Origin: Chitinophagales bacterium
Lineage (GTDB): Bacteria > Bacteroidota > Bacteroidia > Chitinophagales > LD1
Length of the DNA stretch: 64,000 nt
Reading direction: 5' to 3'
NCBI GenBank assembly: GCA_026129525.1
Contig: JAHCHW010000002.1
Coordinates: 186,001 to 250,000 of the forward strand
The notes under the pieces were generated by a model that saw only the letters and a program-made list of their open reading frames with translations, had not been told where the DNA came from and did no database searches. This document shows positions 1 through 8,345 of the stretch, in pieces. The translations under genes and the position numbers were made by a program. Numbering within the stretch: the first letter of the stretch is position 1; each line of letters starts with the position of its first letter.

Positions 1-278
1 CGCACTTTTGTTCCAAACAAAAAATTTCCTTCCACGCCAATCATCCAGTTCTTTTTCATTTTGTAATGAATGGCAAAACCGAACAGGTTATTAAAACCGT
101 AGCGGTCGCCCATATTACCAAAAGGAAACTGCGCGGTATAAACCGGAGAGAACAGAAAAGCGGAATTGGGTTCGAAATTCTTTTTCTTCTTTTTCGGCTC
201 TTGCTTTTGTTCGGTTTGGGCAATGCCCGCAGCAGATAAACAGAGAGTAAAAAGAAGCAATAAAACAGTTCGGAACAT
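1..278 (-). CDS. Outer-membrane protein, N-terminal 92 residues only (runs off left edge)
   Basis: Reading the minus strand from an ATG at 278 gives an uninterrupted frame to the window edge, so the C-terminal part is missing. The first 21 or so residues form a signal peptide (hydrophobic LLLLFTLCLS core ending near AGIAQ). A very basic stretch of lysines follows, then aromatic, glycine-rich segments with alternating polarity (YTAQFPFGNMGDRYGFNN, IHYKMKKNWMIGVEG). These look like the first strands of a Bacteroidota outer-membrane beta-barrel of the PorT/OmpW kind. The family cannot be fixed from this fragment. It is divergent from the sugar cluster that starts at 354. Confidence 0.75.
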   Translation of the reverse strand, partial: MFRTVLLLLFTLCLSAAGIAQTEQKQEPKKKKKNFEPNSAFLFSPVYTAQFPFGNMGDRYGFNNLFGFAIHYKMKKNWMIGVEGNFLFGTKV

Positions 279-324
279 CCGTTGCAAAGGTTAACCGCTT
301 AAAAACGCGTTAGGGCAAAAATAT

Positions 325-332
325 TATTTTAG
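325..332 (+). promoter_or_regulatory. -7 promoter element TATTTTAG before the polysaccharide cluster
   Basis: TATTTTAG fits the TAnnTTnG pattern that recurs upstream of many genes in this window. It lies 21 nt before the ATG at 354, the same spacing as in the other cases. The -33 element is not obvious. It probably drives the sugar-nucleotide cluster. Confidence 0.4.
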
Positions 333-353
333 CGCGCCCAAAAAATGACGGTA

Positions 354-1493
354 ATGAAGGAAATACGGATGGTTGACTTAGCCACCCAGTACGATCGGAT
401 AAAAGTTGAAGTGGATGCAGCCATAGCCGAAGTTCTCACCTCCACTAAGTTCATTAAAGGTCCACAGGTAAAATCGTTTGAAGACAATTTGGCAAAATAC
501 CTTGGTGCAAAGCATGTAATAGGCTGCGCCAACGGTACCGATGCCCTGCAAATTGCCATGATGGCGCTGGGCTACCAACCGGGCGATGAGGTTATCACCG
601 CTTCATTTACTTATGTGGCTACTGCCGAAGTAATTGCCCTGCTTAAACTAAAACCGGTGTTGGTAGAGGTAAACCCCGAAACATTTACCATAGACCCCGC
701 TGCCATTGAAGCTGCCATTACACCCAACACAAAAGCCATAGTACCGGTGCATTTATTCGGGCAGTGTGCCGATATGGAACCGATAATGAAGATTGCCGCA
801 AAACATAATCTGCATGTAATTGAAGATACGGCACAGGCAATTGGGGCTGATTATTTTTTTGCTGATGGCGCTAAAAGTAAAGCGGGAACTATTGGCACAA
901 TTGGAACCACTTCTTTCTTCCCTTCAAAAAACTTAGGATGCTATGGCGATGGCGGAGCACTATTTACCAACGATGACACCCTTGCAAAAAAAATACGCAT
1001 GATTGCCAACCACGGGCAAAGCGTGCAATACGTGCATGATGAAATTGGCGTGAATTCGCGCTTAGATACTTTGCAGGCAGCCATTTTAGATGTAAAACTG
1101 AAATACCTGGATGAGTATGCCCAAAGCCGTAGGAAAGTTGCCGACTATTACGATAAAGCATTTGCCGGATTAGAAAACGTAACTACCCCAGTCCGCGCTA
1201 AAAATTCCACGCATGTATTTCATCAATACACTTTGAAGCTAAACGGGCTTAACAGAGAAGAAATCAGAAAAAAATTGGAAGAAAAGGGAATTCCCACTAT
1301 GGTGTATTATCCTATTCCGCTTCACGAACAAAAAGCATATAAAGACGAGCGCTACAAAGAAGGCGCCTTCCCCATTACCGAATCGCTTTGCGAAAGTGTG
1401 TTGAGTTTACCCATACACACCGAATTTGGCGAAGAAGAATTGAAGTATGTGGCAGATAATTTTATTTCAGTAGTTAATAATAGCGGTAAATGA
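354..1493 (+). CDS. DegT/DnrJ/EryC1/StrS aminotransferase, WbpE-like
   Basis: This is a PLP-dependent sugar aminotransferase of 379 residues, the usual length. The sequence follows WbpE, the UDP-2-acetamido-2-deoxy-3-oxo-glucuronate 3-aminotransferase. It has CANGTDALQ near residue 58, the PLP-ring contact EDTAQ (Asp158, Gln161), the Schiff-base lysine in SFFPSKNLGCYGDGG (Lys192), and a GVNSRLDTLQAAIL block near 230. An earlier ATG at 345 is possible, but 354 matches family N-termini (MKEIRMVDL) and sits 21 nt after a promoter-like box. The stop overlaps the next start by 4 nt (ATGA). With the acetyltransferase at 4275 and the dehydrogenase at 4866 it suggests a 3-amino or 2,3-diacetamido uronic acid. 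The 3-oxidising WbpB partner is not in the window. Substrate is inferred; fold is certain. Confidence 0.92.
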   Translation: MKEIRMVDLATQYDRIKVEVDAAIAEVLTSTKFIKGPQVKSFEDNLAKYLGAKHVIGCANGTDALQIAMMALGYQPGDEVITASFTYVATAEVIALLKLKPVLVEVNPETFTIDPAAIEAAITPNTKAIVPVHLFGQCADMEPIMKIAAKHNLHVIEDTAQAIGADYFFADGAKSKAGTIGTIGTTSFFPSKNLGCYGDGGALFTNDDTLAKKIRMIANHGQSVQYVHDEIGVNSRLDTLQAAILDVKLKYLDEYAQSRRKVADYYDKAFAGLENVTTPVRAKNSTHVFHQYTLKLNGLNREEIRKKLEEKGIPTMVYYPIPLHEQKAYKDERYKEGAFPITESLCESVLSLPIHTEFGEEELKYVADNFISVVNNSGK

Positions 1494-2803
1494 AAATTGC
1501 AGTTGTAGGAACAGGTTACGTTGGCTTGGTTACGGGAACCTGCTTTGCTGAAACCGGCAACGATGTAACCTGCATTGATGTAAACGAAGAGAAAGTAAAG
1601 AAGTTGAAGGAGGGCATTATGCCCATTTACGAACCCGATTTGGACTTACTGTTTGAGCGGAACACCAAACAAGGCAGACTAAAATTTACCACTTCGCTTG
1701 CCGAGGGAATTGAAGGCGCAAAAATTATTTTTCTCGCGCTTCCTACGCCACCGGGCGAAGACGGCAGTGCCGATTTAAAGTATGTTCTCGGGGTTGCCAA
1801 TGATTTAGGGAAATTGCTGAAGCATTACACAGTGGTAGTAAATAAGAGTACGGTGCCTGTTGGCACAGCCGATAAAGTTCGCAGCGCCATTGCAGCAAAT
1901 GCAACGGTGGAGTTCGATGTTGTTTCCAACCCCGAATTTTTGCGCGAAGGAGTTGCCGTAGAAGATTTCATGAAGCCGGAGCGCGTGGTGGTGGGCACCC
2001 GTTCGCCTAAAGCAAAGGCTTTAATGGAAGAATTATACGAGCCTTTTGTGCGGCAGGGCAATCCTATCATTTTTATGGACGAGCGTAGTGCCGAGGTAAC
2101 CAAATATGCCGCCAACGCATTTCTCGCCACCAAAATTTCGTTCATGAACGAAATAGCCAACCTGTGCGATAAAGTGGGGGCTGATGTGGACAATGTTCGC
2201 AAGGGAATAGGCACCGATTCGCGCATTGGTAAACGTTTTTTGTTTGCAGGTGTGGGTTACGGTGGAAGTTGTTTCCCGAAAGATGTGCAGGCGCTGCATC
2301 ACACCTCGAAAGAGTATGCTTACGACTTCCGCATACTGGATGCGGTAATGAAGGTGAATTATTTGCAGCGCGAAAATTTCTTTCAAACTATTCTGAATCA
2401 CTTTAACGGAAATTTGAAGGGCAAAACCATTGCGCTGTGGGGCTTGGCTTTTAAGCCTAACACCGATGATATACGCGAAGCGCCCGCTTTATATTTAATT
2501 GATCAAATGCTGGAAGCCGGTGCAACCGTAAAAACATACGACCCCGAAGCCATGAACAATGTGAAGCAATTGTATGGCAACAAAATAGTATTTGCAGCTA
2601 ATGAATATGATGCCCTGGAAGGTGCCGATTTTCTGGTAATTGCCACCGAATGGAATGTATTCCGCTCGCCTGATTTCGATAAAATTTCCGCTAAACTGAA
2701 AAACAAATTAGTGTTTGACGGACGCAACCTTTACAATACCGCTTTTATGCGCGAGCACGGATTTACTTATTACAGCATTGGTCGAGAAACAGTAAAGCCA
2801 TGA
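1490..2803 (+). CDS. ugd: UDP-glucose 6-dehydrogenase
   Basis: It oxidises UDP-glucose to UDP-glucuronate with two NAD+ in the cytosol. The 437 residues carry the N-terminal Rossmann motif [10 protein letters not shown] (8-17), the [12 protein letters not shown] loop (86-97), NKSTVPVGT (118-126), SNPEFLREG (147-155) and the catalytic cysteine in [12 protein letters not shown] (Cys261). The C-terminal UDP-binding domain includes [16 protein letters not shown]. It is translationally coupled at both ends, with ATGA overlaps to the aminotransferase upstream and the decarboxylase downstream. The neighbour uses its product directly, so the pair makes UDP-xylose. It belongs to the Ugd branch and differs from the TviB-like dehydrogenase at 4866. 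Confidence 0.96.
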   Translation: MKIAVVGTGYVGLVTGTCFAETGNDVTCIDVNEEKVKKLKEGIMPIYEPDLDLLFERNTKQGRLKFTTSLAEGIEGAKIIFLALPTPPGEDGSADLKYVLGVANDLGKLLKHYTVVVNKSTVPVGTADKVRSAIAANATVEFDVVSNPEFLREGVAVEDFMKPERVVVGTRSPKAKALMEELYEPFVRQGNPIIFMDERSAEVTKYAANAFLATKISFMNEIANLCDKVGADVDNVRKGIGTDSRIGKRFLFAGVGYGGSCFPKDVQALHHTSKEYAYDFRILDAVMKVNYLQRENFFQTILNHFNGNLKGKTIALWGLAFKPNTDDIREAPALYLIDQMLEAGATVKTYDPEAMNNVKQLYGNKIVFAANEYDALEGADFLVIATEWNVFRSPDFDKISAKLKNKLVFDGRNLYNTAFMREHGFTYYSIGRETVKP

Positions 2804-3768
2804 AAAGAGTTCTCATAACAGGTGCCGCGGGTTTTCTCGGTTCTCACCTTTGCGACCGGTTTATTAAGGAAGGCTACCATGTTATTGGCATGGATAACCT
2901 GATTACGGGCGACCTCAAAAACATTGAGCACCTTTTTAAACTCGAACACTTCGAGTTTTATCATCACGATGTTTCAAAGTTTGTGCACGTACCCGGTAAT
3001 CTTGATTACATTCTTCACTTTGCCTCACCAGCCTCACCTATTGATTACCTCAAGATTCCCATTCAAACACTGAAAGTCGGCTCGCTGGGCACACACAATT
3101 TGCTTGGTTTGGCGAAAGCGAAAAATGCCTGCATTTTGGTGGCATCTACTTCCGAAGTATATGGCGACCCGCTGGTGCACCCTCAAAACGAAGATTACTG
3201 GGGTAATGTAAATCCGGTTGGTCCGCGCGGAGTGTATGATGAGGCCAAACGCTTTCAGGAAGCCATGACCATGGCGTATCACACATTTCACGGAGTAGAT
3301 ACAAAGATTGTCCGCATATTTAACACCTATGGTCCGCGCATGCGGTTGAACGATGGCAGAGTGCTTCCTGCTTTTATAGGGCAGGCATTGCGTGGCGAAG
3401 ATTTAACCGTATTTGGCGATGGCAGTCAAACGCGCTCCTTTTGTTATGTGGACGATTTGGTAGAAGGAATTTATCGCTTGTTGTTGAGCGACTACCATCA
3501 GCCGGTAAACATTGGCAACCCCAACGAAATTACCATTAGCCAGTTTGCTGAAGAGATAATTAAACTGACGGGCACCACCCAAAAAGTAATTTACAAACCG
3601 CTGCCCATTGACGACCCTAAGCAGCGCCAGCCCGATATTACCCGCGCAAAAGAACTACTCGGCTGGGAACCCAAAGTAAATCGCAGCGAAGGGTTAAAGA
3701 TTACGTACGATTATTTTCGCAGCCTTTCAAAGGAAGAATTATACAAATCTAAACACCGGTTTGAATGA
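2800..3768 (+). CDS. uxs: UDP-glucuronate decarboxylase (UDP-xylose synthase)
   Basis: This extended SDR enzyme converts UDP-glucuronate to UDP-xylose through a 4-keto intermediate. The 322 residues contain the NAD+ motif GAAGFLGSH (8-16), HFASPASP (73-80), STSEVYGDP (116-124) and the YxxxK pair in GVYDEAKR (Tyr146, Lys150), followed by the family-typical [15 protein letters not shown]. The HFASPASP and [11 protein letters not shown] blocks separate UXS from epimerases and dehydratases of the same fold. It overlaps ugd by 4 nt, so supply of its substrate is coupled. It ends just before an inverted-repeat arm at 3781. Confidence 0.94.
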   Translation: MKRVLITGAAGFLGSHLCDRFIKEGYHVIGMDNLITGDLKNIEHLFKLEHFEFYHHDVSKFVHVPGNLDYILHFASPASPIDYLKIPIQTLKVGSLGTHNLLGLAKAKNACILVASTSEVYGDPLVHPQNEDYWGNVNPVGPRGVYDEAKRFQEAMTMAYHTFHGVDTKIVRIFNTYGPRMRLNDGRVLPAFIGQALRGEDLTVFGDGSQTRSFCYVDDLVEGIYRLLLSDYHQPVNIGNPNEITISQFAEEIIKLTGTTQKVIYKPLPIDDPKQRQPDITRAKELLGWEPKVNRSEGLKITYDYFRSLSKEELYKSKHRFE

Positions 3769-3780
3769 GTTGGATGGAAA

Positions 3781-3800
3781 AGTGGAATACTGGGAAATTC
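3781..3800 (+). repeat. Left arm of imperfect inverted repeat flanking the four-helix-bundle gene
   Basis: The 20-nt arm AGTGGAATACTGGGAAATTC matches the reverse complement of 4232-4251 at 16 of 20 positions. The two arms bracket only the gene at 3819-4229. Confidence 0.6.
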
Positions 3801-3818
3801 TAGCAGATAAAATCATAG

Positions 3819-4229
3819 ATGGAACGAAAGAATATAAACAGGGGATACAAGAAATTAGAAGTATGGAATGATGCCATTGATTTGTATGTGCTCGCTGTAA
3901 AGCAATTCAGTAAACTTCCTTTTGTGCATCAGAAATCTGCCTCCAATGCCATTGATGCCGCACAGAGTATTTCAAGAAACATTGCAGAAGGCTATTGCAG
4001 GAAAAGCCTGAAAGAGTATTTGAGTTTTCTGAATTATTCGCTGGCTTCTTGTGGCGAATTGCATTCGTGTTACTTTTCTTTTCATAAAGCCGGAGTAATT
4101 GCTAACGAAATTTTTGAAGAAATGGAACAACAGCATTACAAGACAGAAAACAAACTGTTGAAACTTATTGAATCATTACAGAAAAAACTCAAAACCGGAA
4201 ATTGGGACGATACTTTTGCGAAAGAATAG
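3819..4229 (+). CDS. Four-helix-bundle protein (23S rRNA intervening-sequence/Avd-like family)
   Basis: This 136-residue protein has the family hallmarks: the YKKLEVWNDAIDLYVL opening (10-25), SASNAIDAAQSISRNIAEGYCRKS near residues 40-63, and an EYLSFLNYSLASCGELHSCY helix around 66-85. It is rich in helix-forming residues and has no signal peptide or membrane segment. Relatives were first seen as open frames in intervening sequences of 23S rRNA genes, and the same fold is used by Avd of diversity-generating retroelements. No reverse transcriptase or variable repeat is nearby, so no such role is claimed. It sits alone between uxs and a sugar acetyltransferase, framed by the repeat arms at 3781 and 4232, which suggests insertion as a unit. 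Molecular function is unknown. Confidence 0.85.
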   Translation: MERKNINRGYKKLEVWNDAIDLYVLAVKQFSKLPFVHQKSASNAIDAAQSISRNIAEGYCRKSLKEYLSFLNYSLASCGELHSCYFSFHKAGVIANEIFEEMEQQHYKTENKLLKLIESLQKKLKTGNWDDTFAKE

Positions 4230-4231
4230 AC

Positions 4232-4251
4232 GACTATCCCATCATTCCACT
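4232..4251 (-). repeat. Right arm of imperfect inverted repeat flanking the four-helix-bundle gene
   Basis: Its reverse complement is AGTGGAATGATGGGATAGTC, matching the left arm (3781-3800) at 16 of 20 positions. It starts 3 nt after the stop codon of the enclosed gene. A related ATTCCA string repeats at 4260-4265. Confidence 0.6.
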
Positions 4252-4274
4252 ATATCAATATTCCATTTATAACT

Positions 4275-4862
4275 ATGTCGAAAGAAACACATCCATACCA
4301 CGCACACCCGAGCGCCATTGTGGACGAAGGTTGCAAAATAGGCAAGGGCACAAAAATTTGGCACTTCAGCCACATTATGCCCGATTGTGTAATAGGCGAA
4401 AACTGCAACATTGGGCAAAACGTGGTCGTTTCTCCGGGAGTTGTGCTGGGGAATAATGTTAAGGTGCAAAACAATGTTTCCATTTACACCGGGGTTATTT
4501 GCGAGGATGATGTTTTTCTTGGTCCGTCTTGTGTGTTTACCAATGTAACCAACCCGCGCAGCGGAGTAAATCGCAGAGGGCAATATGCCAAAACAGTAGT
4601 AAAGAAGGGCGCATCCATTGGCGCTAATGCTACTATTGTTTGCGGGCACGACATAGGTGAATATGCCTTTATTGGTGCAGGCGCTGTGGTTACCAAAAAT
4701 GTTCCGGCTTATGCTTTGTTAGTGGGCAACCCAGCAAAACAAATGGGTTGGATGAGCGAATACGGACACCGTCTTCATTTCAATAACGAGGGAGTGGCAG
4801 AATGCCCCGAAAGCAAAGAGAAGTATCTGTTACAAAATGGTCAGGTTTCAAAAATTAAATAG
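4275..4862 (+). CDS. Sugar-nucleotide N-acetyltransferase, left-handed beta-helix (WbpD/WlbB-like)
   Basis: The 195 residues show hexapeptide repeats across almost the whole length (for example [59 protein letters not shown]), the left-handed beta-helix of trimeric acyltransferases. The opening [21 protein letters not shown] is typical of WbpD/WlbB, which acetylate UDP-2-acetamido-3-amino-glucuronate using acetyl-CoA. The C-terminal [14 protein letters not shown] block also fits. Its obvious partner is the WbpE-like aminotransferase at 354. It lies 3 nt before the TviB-like dehydrogenase, so the two are cotranscribed. The substrate is inferred from family and context; a related acylated amino sugar is possible. 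Confidence 0.88.
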   Translation: MSKETHPYHAHPSAIVDEGCKIGKGTKIWHFSHIMPDCVIGENCNIGQNVVVSPGVVLGNNVKVQNNVSIYTGVICEDDVFLGPSCVFTNVTNPRSGVNRRGQYAKTVVKKGASIGANATIVCGHDIGEYAFIGAGAVVTKNVPAYALLVGNPAKQMGWMSEYGHRLHFNNEGVAECPESKEKYLLQNGQVSKIK

Positions 4863-4865
4863 AAC

Positions 4866-6158
4866 ATGGTAGAAGATTTACTGAGTAAGAAAAAAAAGTT
4901 AGCCGTAATCGGGCTGGGTTATGTGGGCTTACCCATTGCATTGGAGTTTGCCCGTAAAATTTCGGTAATCGGGTTCGACATCAATCAAAAACGTGTTGAC
5001 TTGATGAAGCAACACATTGACCCCAGCAACGAACTCGAAACAAAAGATTTTGAAGGAACCGATATACTTTTTACAGCCAATATCGAAGATTTAAAGCAGG
5101 CAATTTTTTTTATAGTGGCGGTTCCCACTCCGGTTGATAAGCACAATGTACCCGATTTAAAACCCGTATTAGCAGCCTCTACTACCATAGGCAAGGCGCT
5201 AAAAAAAGGCGACTATGTAGTGTTTGAATCAACCGTTTACCCGGGCTGCACCGAGGAAGATTGCCTTCCGGTAATTGAACAACTGTCGGGCTTAAGTTTA
5301 AAGAACGGAGATTTTAAACTCGGTTATTCGCCCGAGCGAATTAACCCCGGTGATAAAGAACACACCATCACTAAAATTACAAAAGTAGTTTCGGGAAGTG
5401 ATGCCGAAGCGCTTGATGTAATTGCGCGCACCTATGAAATAATTGTAACAGCCGGCACCCATCGTGCCTCATCCATTAAAGTTGCCGAAGCCGCCAAGAT
5501 TATTGAAAACACGCAGCGCGATTTGAACATTGCTTTAATGAACGAACTCTCCCGCATTTTCGATTTAATGGGGATAAACACCTACGAAGTGCTCGAAGCT
5601 GCCGGAACAAAGTGGAACTTTCTCAAGTTTTTTCCAGGACTGGTTGGCGGACATTGCATTGGTGTTGACCCTTATTACCTTACCTACAAAGCCAACGCAC
5701 TTGGCTACAACCCCGAAGTAATTTTAGCTGGAAGAAGAATAAACGATGACATGGGCGCACATGTAGCCCGTAAATTAGTGCAACAGTTAATTAAACAGCA
5801 CAAACAAATTGATGCCACGCGCGTGCTGGTAATGGGCGCTACTTTCAAAGAAAATGTAAGCGATATACGCAACAGCAAAGTGGTAGATGTAATTGAAGAA
5901 CTGAAACAATACTCTGTGCAAACCGAAGTGGTGGACCCGCTGGCTGATGCCGAAGAATTTCATGAAGAGTACGGAATACATCTGCACAAAGAGTACGGCA
6001 AAGATTACGATGCTGTAGTAGTGGCTGTAAACCACGAACAATACTCCGACTTAAACGATGATTTCTTTGCCAAAATTTTAAAGCAGGATGGTATTGTGGT
6101 GGACGTAAAAGGCGATTTGAGAAACAACGTGAAGAAGTTTAATTACTGGTCGCTGTAA
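4866..6158 (+). CDS. UDP-N-acetylhexosamine 6-dehydrogenase, TviB/WbpO type
   Basis: This nucleotide-sugar dehydrogenase has 430 residues. Its motifs track TviB of the Vi antigen pathway closely: IGLGYVGLPIALEF (15-28), FESTVYPGCTEEDC (120-133), LGYSPERINPGDKEH (152-166), KVAEAAKIIENTQRDLNIAL (205-224) and the catalytic cysteine in GLVGGHCIGVDPYYL (Cys264). This group oxidises UDP-GlcNAc or UDP-GalNAc at C6 to the uronic acid, unlike Ugd at 1490, which uses UDP-glucose. It follows the acetyltransferase by 3 nt. With the TviC/WbpP-like epimerase at 7308 it can supply UDP-GlcNAcA or UDP-GalNAcA; with the aminotransferase and acetyltransferase, a diacetamido-uronate. Exact substrate is not decided by sequence. 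Confidence 0.92.
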   Translation: MVEDLLSKKKKLAVIGLGYVGLPIALEFARKISVIGFDINQKRVDLMKQHIDPSNELETKDFEGTDILFTANIEDLKQAIFFIVAVPTPVDKHNVPDLKPVLAASTTIGKALKKGDYVVFESTVYPGCTEEDCLPVIEQLSGLSLKNGDFKLGYSPERINPGDKEHTITKITKVVSGSDAEALDVIARTYEIIVTAGTHRASSIKVAEAAKIIENTQRDLNIALMNELSRIFDLMGINTYEVLEAAGTKWNFLKFFPGLVGGHCIGVDPYYLTYKANALGYNPEVILAGRRINDDMGAHVARKLVQQLIKQHKQIDATRVLVMGATFKENVSDIRNSKVVDVIEELKQYSVQTEVVDPLADAEEFHEEYGIHLHKEYGKDYDAVVVAVNHEQYSDLNDDFFAKILKQDGIVVDVKGDLRNNVKKFNYWSL

Positions 6159-6172
6159 TAACATTCGTGCCT

Positions 6173-6182
6173 TAACGTTAAC
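6173..6182. promoter_or_regulatory. Palindrome TTAACGTTAA before rfbB
   Basis: A perfect 10-nt palindrome lies in the 51-nt gap between the TviB-like gene and rfbB, 27 nt before the rfbB start. It could be an operator or chance; nothing else supports a role. Confidence 0.2.
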
Positions 6183-6209
6183 AGAGTTGCACGCTAACAT
6201 ATAAACGCA

Positions 6210-7277
6210 ATGAAAAAAATACTGATTACCGGAGGTGCCGGATTTATTGGCTCACATGTGGTACGGCTATTTGTAACCAAGTATTCCGATTATCAAGTTT
6301 TCAATCTTGACAAACTCACCTACGCAGGTAATCTTGAAAACCTGAAGGACATTGAAACTAAATCCAACTACACTTTTGTTAAGGGCGATATTACCGATGC
6401 CGATTTCATTCAACAGTTGTTTCAGGAAAAACAATTTGATGCGGTAATACACTTAGCTGCCGAAAGCCATGTGGACAGAAGTATCAGTAACCCGCTGGAG
6501 TTTGTAATGACCAATGTAATAGGAACGGTCAATCTGTTGAATGCAGCAAAAGCTATCTGGGGCTGCTCGAAAGATAAACCTGTGCCAACCGATAAACGTT
6601 TCTACCACATTTCAACCGATGAAGTGTACGGCAGCTTAGGCGACACCGGTTTGTTTACCGAACAAACAGCTTACGACCCACACAGCCCTTACTCAGCTTC
6701 AAAAGCATCGAGCGACCATTTTGTTCGTGCTTATTTCGACACCTACAATATGCCCTGTGTTATCTCTAATTGTTCCAACAATTACGGGCCCAATCATTTT
6801 CCCGAAAAACTGATTCCGCTTTGCATTAACAACATTAAAAACAACAAGCCCTTACCCATTTACGGTAAAGGCGAAAATGTACGCGACTGGCTGTATGTGG
6901 TTGACCATGCCAACGCCATTGATGTTATTTTTCATAAAGCGGCAAACGGCACCACTTACAATGTGGGCGGGCATAACGAGTGGACTAACATTGCTGTTAT
7001 CCGTCTGCTTTGCCGGATTATGGATAAAAAGTTGGGAAGAGCCGAAGGTAGCAGCGAGCAACTTATCACTTTTGTAAAAGACCGTGCCGGGCACGACCTG
7101 CGCTATGCTATTGATTCTACCAAACTTCAGAACGAGTTAGGCTGGAAACCTTCGCTGCAGTTTGAAGAGGGCTTGGAGAAAACGGTGGATTGGTATCTTA
7201 CCAACGAAGAATGGCTGGCGCATGTTACCAGCGGTAATTATCAGCATTATTACGAGCAACAATATGTGCATCGTTAA
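6210..7277 (+). CDS. rfbB: dTDP-glucose 4,6-dehydratase
   Basis: It makes dTDP-4-keto-6-deoxyglucose, the second step to dTDP-L-rhamnose. The 355 residues include GGAGFIGSHVVR (8-19), HLAAESHVDRS (81-91), the active-site triad STDEVYG (Thr136, Asp137, Glu138), PYSASKASSDH (Tyr161, Lys165), NCSNNYGPNHFPEKLIP and the ENVRDWLYVVDH block, all diagnostic of RmlB rather than other SDR epimerases. Length is standard. RfbC and RfbD follow at 9123 and 9681, but the epimerase and phosphatase genes sit between. RfbA, which makes dTDP-glucose, is absent from the window. Confidence 0.97.
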   Translation: MKKILITGGAGFIGSHVVRLFVTKYSDYQVFNLDKLTYAGNLENLKDIETKSNYTFVKGDITDADFIQQLFQEKQFDAVIHLAAESHVDRSISNPLEFVMTNVIGTVNLLNAAKAIWGCSKDKPVPTDKRFYHISTDEVYGSLGDTGLFTEQTAYDPHSPYSASKASSDHFVRAYFDTYNMPCVISNCSNNYGPNHFPEKLIPLCINNIKNNKPLPIYGKGENVRDWLYVVDHANAIDVIFHKAANGTTYNVGGHNEWTNIAVIRLLCRIMDKKLGRAEGSSEQLITFVKDRAGHDLRYAIDSTKLQNELGWKPSLQFEEGLEKTVDWYLTNEEWLAHVTSGNYQHYYEQQYVHR

Positions 7278-7307
7278 ACAACAGCTGCAAGTTTTATTCA
7301 AATAAGA

Positions 7308-8297
7308 ATGTACGAAACAAAATATCACACACAGAGTTTATCGCAGTATTCGTTTCTGGTAACAGGGGGTGCAGGTTTCATTGGCTCTAATATTGTAGAG
7401 TATTTGCTGAAGTATGGCGCCAAAAAAGTACGGGTGTTCGATAACCTCGCCACCGGCAGGTTAAGCAACATCGAAGAGTTTAAAACCAATTCTTCTTTCG
7501 AGTTTTTTGAAGGCGACATCCGCAATTTGGCAATGTGTCGCAAAGCCTGCGAAGGAATAGATTTTGTTTCGCATCAGGCAGCGCTTGGCTCGGTGCCGCG
7601 CTCCATTAAAGAGCCGTGGAATACCAACGAAGTAAATGTAGGCGGTTTCGTAAACATGATAACGGCTGCTAAAGATGCCGGGGTTAAAAAGTTTGTTTAC
7701 GCATCTTCCTCTTCTGTTTACGGCAACGAAAAAACACTGCCAAAAAAGGAAGAAAAAATAGGCGAGCAACTTTCGCCTTATGCCGTAAGTAAATACACCA
7801 ACGAGTTATATGCAAACGTTTTTCAGAAAGTGTATGGCTTAGACGTAACCGGGCTGCGGTACTTTAACATATTCGGACCCAAGCAAGACCCTAACGGCAT
7901 GTATGCCGCAGTTATCCCGCTGTTTGTAAGTAAAATTTTAAACCGCGAAGAAGTGTTTATTGACGGTGACGGTGAGCAAACACGCGATTTTACTTTTGTG
8001 GAAAATGCGGTGCAGGCAAATGTACTTGCCATGCTCAATGGCGATAAGCAACTTTCTAACCGCATCTTCAATATTGCGGTTGGAGAAAATTTTTCGGTGA
8101 ACACTTTATATAACAACATTCGCCAGTTGCTCAACAGCAACCATGCCGCTACTTACCGCGAAGCCCGCACTGGTGATGTGCGCGATTCGTTAGCTGACAT
8201 TTCAAAAGCCAAAAGCGAACTCGGCTATAATCCGCAATTCAATTTTAACAAGGGTTTGGAGCTAACGGTGGAATATTTTCGCAAGTTGAATGCATAA
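7308..8297 (+). CDS. UDP-N-acetylhexosamine/uronate 4-epimerase, WbpP/TviC type
   Basis: This extended SDR protein has 329 residues. It has GGAGFIGSN (20-28), the diagnostic HQAALGSVPRSI string (89-100), YASSSSVYG (131-139), the Tyr158/Lys162 pair in SPYAVSKYTNELYA, RYFNIFGPKQDPNGMYAAVIP and GDGEQTRDFTFVENAVQAN. HQAALGSVPRS together with DPNGxYAAVIP marks the WbpP/TviC/WbgU group, which interconverts UDP-GlcNAc with UDP-GalNAc or the corresponding uronic acids. With the TviB-like gene at 4866 it reproduces the TviB-TviC pair of Vi-type polymers, giving UDP-GalNAcA. It starts 30 nt after rfbB. Confidence 0.92.
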   Translation: MYETKYHTQSLSQYSFLVTGGAGFIGSNIVEYLLKYGAKKVRVFDNLATGRLSNIEEFKTNSSFEFFEGDIRNLAMCRKACEGIDFVSHQAALGSVPRSIKEPWNTNEVNVGGFVNMITAAKDAGVKKFVYASSSSVYGNEKTLPKKEEKIGEQLSPYAVSKYTNELYANVFQKVYGLDVTGLRYFNIFGPKQDPNGMYAAVIPLFVSKILNREEVFIDGDGEQTRDFTFVENAVQANVLAMLNGDKQLSNRIFNIAVGENFSVNTLYNNIRQLLNSNHAATYREARTGDVRDSLADISKAKSELGYNPQFNFNKGLELTVEYFRKLNA

Positions 8298-8345
8298 CAC
8301 GGTGCATATTCCCAAAACAATATCTTAGCACGAAAACAGTATTCG

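Noticed and set aside
3819..4229. Accessory variability determinant of a diversity-generating retroelement
   Set aside because: The fold is related, but there is no reverse transcriptase, template repeat or variable repeat within the window.
4202..4456. 84-residue plus-strand frame overlapping the acetyltransferase gene
   Set aside because: It overlaps the well-supported acetyltransferase gene in another frame and shows no motif.
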